From Prostheceraeus crozeri (lineage: Eukaryota; Platyhelminthes; Polycladida; Euryleptidae), in the NCBI GenBank assembly GCA_907163375.1, contig CAJQUW010013633.1, forward strand, positions 23,501-87,500: a stretch of 64,000 nt of DNA. Reading direction: 5' to 3'. Under the pieces are notes generated by a model. It was not told where the DNA came from. It was given only the letters and a program-made list of their open reading frames with translations, and did no database searches. Numbering within the stretch: position 1 is the first letter of the stretch; each line of letters opens with the position of its first letter. The position numbers and the translations under genes are program-made. Positions 60,018-64,000 of the stretch are shown in pieces.

Positions 60018-60418
60018 GATGACGTTACTCCCGAGAACGAACCATCGGCTCTCTTAAGGGCCACCATGGGGCAAGACATGATAGAACCTCCTCGCGGTTT
60101 GCCCTGGGCAGTCTTCGGACTGGCGAATACTATCATTAAGTTGAATCTGCTATCAGTCAACTTGAACGTTGCAAATGAAGTTCGGTGTAATACTTCCTTT
60201 CGACGGGCGTTCCTGTAAAGGGCGGCGGTGAAACCCGTAGCTATGTATACCGCAAGGGACATTCGGCAATGGTCAATCTTGTTAAACCTCTCTGCGTCAT
60301 GTTTGCAAGTGATTGCCTCTGTCTCAACGTAGTATGCATTCGCGCCAGGGCGACATTTAGCCAACTGTCGAAGGTTGCCTAAAACTTTCCATTGCATACG
60401 TTATGAGAACCATGAGTT

Positions 60419-60619
60419 CTACCTGTCTCTATCAATGAGACGAATTGATGAATGGAATGAAATGGGAGGACACTCACGCGCCACACGCAACATAACACAC
60501 TTCTCTCTTCCGTAGTCTAACAAGCTCTTTACATATGGATCGCAGTCGATTGCTATCCCTGTATCAGAAGTGTAAGCTATCTTAATTTTATCTAACACTA
60601 TTTCATCTACCATTATCAT
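60419..60619 (-). CDS. Small minus-strand ORF, unknown
   Basis: 66 codons: MIMVDEIVLDKIKIAYTSDT...AIDCDPYVKSLLDYGREKC and so on. The composition is protein-like (balanced, acidic, few low-complexity runs), but no family was recognised. It lies just right of the fourth structured-domain copy, in opposite orientation, and in a compact block with other small ORFs. Confidence 0.35.
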   Translation of the reverse strand: MIMVDEIVLDKIKIAYTSDTGIAIDCDPYVKSLLDYGREKCVMLRVARECPPISFHSSIRLIDRDR

Positions 60620-60763
60620 CCATATGAAATGTTATAAGAATTGCAAGTTAAACTAAGTGTGCTACTATTTCCAAATGAAAAAGTATACATGGTTAAATCA
60701 TCCACTGAAGCCCCATTCAAGTAAGTCAGTATGAAAGCAAAGATAATATGAAATAAAAATTTA

Positions 60764-60976
60764 TTATGGCATGTATTTCAAAAGGTCTTCATCGTCAATA
60801 TCATCCCAGAGTCTGGCTTCACATAGATCACAAAAACAGTTCACTTGCTTCAATCATTCTTCTACCGCGAGCCTCACTTTGTCGATGTACTCCCACTCCG
60901 CTATAGTTCGTGGCTGGGAGTTAGGGGTGTACCATTCCCATAATTGGTGGAGGAATTTGGTGCTGGCGATCTCCAT
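60764..60976 (-). pseudogene. Small virus-like minus-strand gene, apparently with one break
   Basis: The minus-strand reading begins MEIASTKFLHQLWEWYTP. Later it has a CFCDLCEARLWDD segment (a possible metal-binding CxCxxC) and an acidic end before its stop. AATAAA overlaps the stop region (60,760-60,765). Size, acidic end and immediate poly(A) signal fit a compact small gene. It looks broken (about one break), and is treated as a fossil because the surrounding block may be virus-like. Confidence 0.35.
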
Positions 60977-61470
60977 CACTATTCGTGAGTGTCGTTAGAA
61001 AGTGTATCATGGTTTGTAAAAGTTTTACTGCAACACAGGTTGATGTATAGTTAGAAAAGTTTGATCATCAACGTTGTATTCGTAAGTCTAGTCAGAAACT
61101 TTATCATGTTGTACAAAAGTTTTATTGCAACACAGGTTGATGTATAGTTAGAAAGTTTGATCATTAACGTTTTATTTGTAAGTCTAGTCAGAAAGTGCAT
61201 CATGGTTTGCAAAGTTAGTGTAGTCAAATAATTTTACTGTGACACCCGTTTGAGAAAATAAAGTCTGATCATCGAAGTTGTATTCGTGAGTGTCGTTAGA
61301 AAGTGTATCATGGTTTGTAAAAGTTTTACTGCAACACAGGTTGATGTATAGTTAGAAAAGTTTGATCATGACGTTTTATGAAACACACATGTCATGAAAT
61401 GTAAGCGTTAGTGTAGTCAAATAATTTACCGCGACGCACGTTTGTGAAAATAAAGTTTGATCATTGACGT
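60975..61470. repeat. Degenerate ~80-90-bp tandem repeats with GTTTGATCAT core
   Basis: Units share AGAAAGTGTATCATGGTTTG, AAAAGTTTTACTGCAACACA and AGTTAGAAAAGTTTGATCAT. The copies at ~60,985 and ~61,286 are almost identical; intervening copies are diverged. Two AATAAAGT signals occur (~61,258, ~61,448), tying this repeat to the AATAAAGTTT array at 63.3-64 kb. The diverged GTTAGAAAGTTTTA motif continues to ~61,790. Confidence 0.75.
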
Positions 61471-61479
61471 TATATGACT

Positions 61480-62110
61480 GACCGAACTCATCACAGCACT
61501 AGAAAGTTTTAGAAGGTTTTATTTACTGCACAGTGTAGATTGTCTTGTAACTTACTTTCACAGCGTTAGAAAGTTTTATTGGAGACAGTTGCCAAATGTT
61601 TCCCTATTAGAAATTCAAACTTCATGACTGTTAGATTAGCTTCATCAGGTTTAGTAAAAGCAGTTTTCTACTGCAGTAAGACTGCGAGTTTAGAATGTTA
61701 TATGAAAACAGTGTCCATCACAGCGCTAGAAAGTTTTACTGCGCTGTGTAGATTGTTTCACACAAGGTCTTATAGTCAGCGTTGAATGTTTTATAAAACC
61801 AGATGTTGTCACACACGTTGAGTGTATGAGAGCTAGTTCCATGACATTGAATCGCATGGATTGTAAAGTTCATAATCCAAGGCTAGGCTCCTGTACGGTT
61901 GGATTTAGGGTTTTATATTACATGCGTTAACCGTTCGTGTAGAATATGTGAAGCAGATGTTTGCTTAAATGCAAATGTTGAAATAAGTTTTGTAAGAAGT
62001 CTTTGACAGGTTGTTGTGAAACGTAGCGAACGTTGAAGAAATGTTTCTGCAGTCACACTCGTTAGCGTGCCAGCTTTACTAAATGTATTCTATTCTCCAA
62101 TGAGGATTGT
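61480..62110. other. No confident gene; diverged copies of the GAAAGTTTTACT motif
   Basis: A 68-codon ORF at 61,579-61,785 is built on repeat sequence. This stretch probably contains the promoter and leader of the ORF cluster at 62,117-63,148, but no TATA box stands out. Confidence 0.4.
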
Positions 62111-62116
62111 TGTCTA

Positions 62117-62365
62117 ATGAGAATCAAGCCTTCCACAGTGAGAATCATTCCATCGTTGAATCATACAAGTGATGGACGCACATTCTCTCTTTGGGATATC
62201 ATTTTCAAAGTGAATGGGCTATATTATGGTCAGCACAAGGATAACAAAATAGCCTCTCTCTCGATATACACTGAATCCATCCTATATATTCCAAAGCCAC
62301 CCAACGTAGATGACATTATTGACTTCCTTAACGGGGGGTGGTACGAAGCGCAAGTCGGACAATAA
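62117..62365 (+). CDS. First ORF of a compact three-ORF cluster, unknown (82 aa)
   Basis: Reads MRIKPSTVRIIPSLNHTSDG...FSLWDIIFKVNGLYYGQHKD and ends DFLNGGWYEAQVGQ. It has protein-like composition with no recognised domain. Its stop overlaps the next ATG as TAATG (62,363-62,367), a layout used for termination-reinitiation in some viruses and retroelements. The poly(A) signal for the cluster is at 63,171-63,176. Confidence 0.55.
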   Translation: MRIKPSTVRIIPSLNHTSDGRTFSLWDIIFKVNGLYYGQHKDNKIASLSIYTESILYIPKPPNVDDIIDFLNGGWYEAQVGQ

Positions 62366-62565
62366 TGCTACCTCCAAACGCAAGTCAAGGAAAGAGAATT
62401 GCTAATCCTTTCCTAACTCTACCCTATGACAATTCGCTTATGTGCTTTGAGTGTCGTAGACGTGGTCTTATTAGATACATTTTACTTCTTCGTTGCCATC
62501 ATATCATTTGTGTATTTTGTCGTGAAAAGCATCGATGTAATTCTTCATTTTGTAATATGTTATAG
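62365..62565 (+). CDS. Small RING-like zinc-finger protein (66 aa)
   Basis: Start at the overlapping ATG (MLPPNASQGKR); an in-frame ATG 27 nt upstream is possible. Candidate zinc ligands, in order, are C27-x2-C30, C44-x-H46-x2-C49-x2-C52, then C58-x4-C63. This is a C3HC4 RING-like arrangement, although the last pair is spaced by four. RING fingers usually act in ubiquitin transfer, and small stand-alone RING proteins are common in large DNA viruses and virus-like elements. Same strand as both neighbours; 52 nt separate it from the next ORF. Confidence 0.55.
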   Translation: MLPPNASQGKRIANPFLTLPYDNSLMCFECRRRGLIRYILLLRCHHIICVFCREKHRCNSSFCNML

Positions 62566-62617
62566 AACGCTTCCTTAGATGTGTAAATTTCCGTTTTAGG
62601 CTTCTATCATCATTTTC

Positions 62618-63148
62618 ATGGATTGTGAGGGTGAACCTGTACAGGAGCTCAGTGCTATTGCTATGAACAATTGGACATATCAGATTGTTAGTGTCTATCA
62701 TCAACATGCCAACTGCGATCCCAATGTTGATCAATGGGCGAGAAAACACATTCATGGACTTAATCTGAAATATTTGCAAGACTATGGCTTTTCTTGTGAG
62801 AGTGCTCTTCTTATTGACTTTAAACGATGGTTAGCTGCTTTCAATGTTATACGCATCTTTTGTATTAATCCTGGTAAGGAGAGGAAAGTATTTCCCAATC
62901 TAATCATTGATGATATTTTGCTCCCGCCTTGGGATAGTAGAGTGAATCAACATTATCATGAAGTCACGAAACGTTTTAAGGATTTGTGTGTTCCTATTTT
63001 GTCTGTTCGTTGTAGTAGCTACGTTCATAACCAATGCTTCTTTCCTCCTTACCTCAACACTGCCAAAGTCCTGTATGGTTATCATTGCTCGCTGTATGAT
63101 AGTTACCAGCTGTATCTATTTTATCTCTTTCAAACCATTGATTTATAA
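62618..63148 (+). CDS. DEDDh (DnaQ-like) 3'-5' exonuclease-like protein (176 aa)
   Basis: Motif I is the N-terminal MDCEGEPVQELSAIAM (D2, E4), matching the DxE...EI/AI pattern of DEDD exonucleases. HIHGLNLKYL (residues 44-53) matches the IHGI element that precedes motif II. FCINPGKE (81-88) lies where motif II is expected. YHCSLYDSYQLYLFYL (155-170) fits motif III, with H156-x4-D161. Motif order and spacing support an RNase-H-fold exonuclease. I recall similar DCEG-x-P-x-QEL-x-AI proteins as multi-copy invertebrate genes but cannot name the element family. The gene is intact over its length and followed by AATAAA at 63,171. Confidence 0.65.
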   Translation: MDCEGEPVQELSAIAMNNWTYQIVSVYHQHANCDPNVDQWARKHIHGLNLKYLQDYGFSCESALLIDFKRWLAAFNVIRIFCINPGKERKVFPNLIIDDILLPPWDSRVNQHYHEVTKRFKDLCVPILSVRCSSYVHNQCFFPPYLNTAKVLYGYHCSLYDSYQLYLFYLFQTIDL

Positions 63149-63170
63149 TGCATGCTTGTTACCGTTATTC

Positions 63171-63176
63171 AATAAA
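63171..63176 (+). terminator. Poly(A) signal of the three-ORF cluster
   Basis: AATAAA 23 nt after the stop of the exonuclease-like ORF, in the context TTATTCAATAAATGTT. It is the first canonical signal downstream of the cluster. Confidence 0.65.
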
Positions 63177-63289
63177 TGTTACTATGAGAAGAGTTGTTGT
63201 TTTCATGCAATGAATGGGTTAGATAAAGGGCGATCTTGTCTTTCTCAAACGACTGTTGAACATTGATTTCCATGATGAAGATTTAAACA

Positions 63290-64000
63290 GTTAGATCGGA
63301 TGACGAATAAGATTTACTAGTTTGCAAGTTAGACTAAGCGTTCTATTATTTGTAAATGAAAGATATAGTTTCAACAGTGTGTACGTTAGAAATAAAGTTT
63401 TATCTGTTTGTAAAATGAGATTGTAGGATTTACTAGTTTGCAAGTTAGACTAAGCGTTCTACTATTTGTAAATGAAAGATATAGTTTCAATAGTTTACAG
63501 ATTACAAAAAAAAGTTTCAATAGTGTTTATGTTAAAAATAAAGTTTAAGCTGTTTGTATGTTAGAAATAGAATAAAGTTTCAACAGTTTGTCGATTAAAA
63601 ATAAAGTTTCAACAGTGTGTACGTTAGAAATAAAGTTTTATCTGTTTGTAAATGAGATTGTAGGATTTACTAGTTTACAAGTTAAGAATAAAGTTTTATC
63701 TGCTTGTATGTCAGAAATGAAATAAAGTTTCACCAGTTTAAAAGTTAAGAATAAAGTTTCAATAGTGTGTATGTTAAGAATAAAGTTCTGTCTGTTTATA
63801 TGTTAGAAATAAAATGAAGTTTCGCCAGTTTACAAGTTAAAAATAAATTTTATCTGCTTGTATGTTAGAAATGAAATAAAGTTTCACCAGTTTACAAGTT
63901 AAAAATAAAGTTTCAATAGTTTGCAAGTTAAAACTAATGTTTCAATAGTGCGTATGTTAAGAATAAAGTTTTATCTGTTTGTATGTTAGAAATAAAATGA
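63290..64000 (+). repeat. Array of AATAAAGTTT-containing repeats reaching the window edge
   Basis: Units of about 28-60 bp combine CAAGTTA or TATGTTAGAAATAAAGTTT with AACAGTTTGT or TATCTGTTTGT. I count about 15 AATAAA hexamers between 63,391 and 63,995. A diverged copy of the flanking block (GCAAGTTAGACTAAGCG...CTATTTG) occurs at ~60,640-60,690. The array continues past the window. Confidence 0.85.

Larger units (their letters stand above)
59585..60172 (+). repeat. Two 112-bp modules 476 bp apart
   Basis: 59,585-59,696 and 60,061-60,172 differ at about four positions. Each holds the hairpin CAGTC-TTCG-GACTG closed by an outer TTTGC/GCGAA pairing, then AAGTTGA-at-CTG-CTAT-CAG-TCAACTT. They flank the TATA box and ORF at 59,712-60,017. 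Confidence 0.88.
57728..60400 (+). ncRNA. Candidate modular structured RNA locus
   Basis: About 2.7 kb, starting just after a CRE+TATA promoter. It contains four copies of a ~200-nt domain (58,195-58,420; 58,566-58,790; 59,250-59,440; 60,186-60,400), two copies of a 112-bp module (59,585-59,696; 60,061-60,172), seven UUCG-loop sites and eight hairpins with a CUAU loop. In the diverged domain copies, hairpin strands change while pairing is kept: CGGC/GCCG around changing loops, and C-U-G-U-A-A-A replacing the UUCG loop. The polarity of cUUCGg means the plus strand is the RNA. No known family (RNase P, SRP, 7SK, telomerase RNA, hammerhead) was recognised. It may be one transcript or several, and the 88-codon ORF at 59,751 interrupts it. 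Confidence 0.5.

Noticed and set aside
59918-60397. 159-codon minus-strand ORF
   Set aside because: It lies antisense to an ORF with a TATA box, to a 112-bp repeated module and to the fourth structured domain. It has no domain and its composition follows the repeat.

Overview
The window is AT-rich, repeat-laden eukaryotic nuclear DNA, most likely from a metazoan invertebrate. The evidence is spliced-looking exons, TATA and AATAAA signals, and a dense mix of Tc1/mariner, Penelope-like, APE-type LINE, MITE and tRNA-SINE-derived sequence. The sequence alone does not narrow it to a phylum. There is no bacterial-style gene organisation apart from one compact small-ORF block near the right edge.

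Layout. Positions 1-1,200 hold the N-terminal part of a minus-strand gene resembling the protein-primed DNA polymerase of Polinton/adintovirus-like elements (a fossil), with a TATA box and two 60-bp repeats upstream. From 1.5 to 14.7 kb lie a decayed Tc1-like transposon, a Penelope-like element with RT and GIY-YIG regions, one plausible host exon resembling NDUFC2, and a 1.03-kb TA-flanked Tc1/IS630-type element that keeps only the transposase DNA-binding domain. Positions 14,715-34,730 form one uninterrupted satellite of about 62 units of 322 bp, closed on the right by a 131-bp inverted piece. Each unit carries a tRNA-like Pol III promoter (A and B boxes 44 nt apart) on the minus strand and looks SINE-derived. 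A 14-unit (4.5 kb) block is duplicated in tandem, and its crossover junction is readable.

From 35.9 to 55.1 kb is a transposon graveyard: two LINE pieces of one clade, a nearly complete 1,418-bp Tc1 element (DD34E), another decayed Tc1, a 2.07-kb element with a 6-bp target duplication and a pipsqueak-like helix-turn-helix, a pogo-like C-terminus, an unclassified transposon-derived gene, a pair of tandemly duplicated small exons, and two inverted copies of one 0.63-kb MITE with 8-bp target duplications.

The most unusual part is 56.3-64 kb. C-tracts, CRE-like TGACG motifs and about 325-bp repeats lead to a CRE+TATA promoter at about 57.67-57.71 kb. Downstream, about 2.7 kb is packed with hairpins: seven UUCG-loop sites, eight hairpins sharing a TG-CTAT-CA core with changing stems, four copies of a ~200-nt domain and two copies of a 112-bp module. 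After it come small compact ORFs (one with its own TATA box) and three closely packed plus-strand ORFs, the first two overlapping as TAATG. These are an unknown 82-aa protein, a RING-like protein and a DEDDh-exonuclease-like protein. An array of about 15 AATAAA signals follows and runs to the window edge. The block reads like part of a virus-like or other selfish element with a modular structured RNA. Its family could not be named, and it is the best candidate here for an undescribed system.
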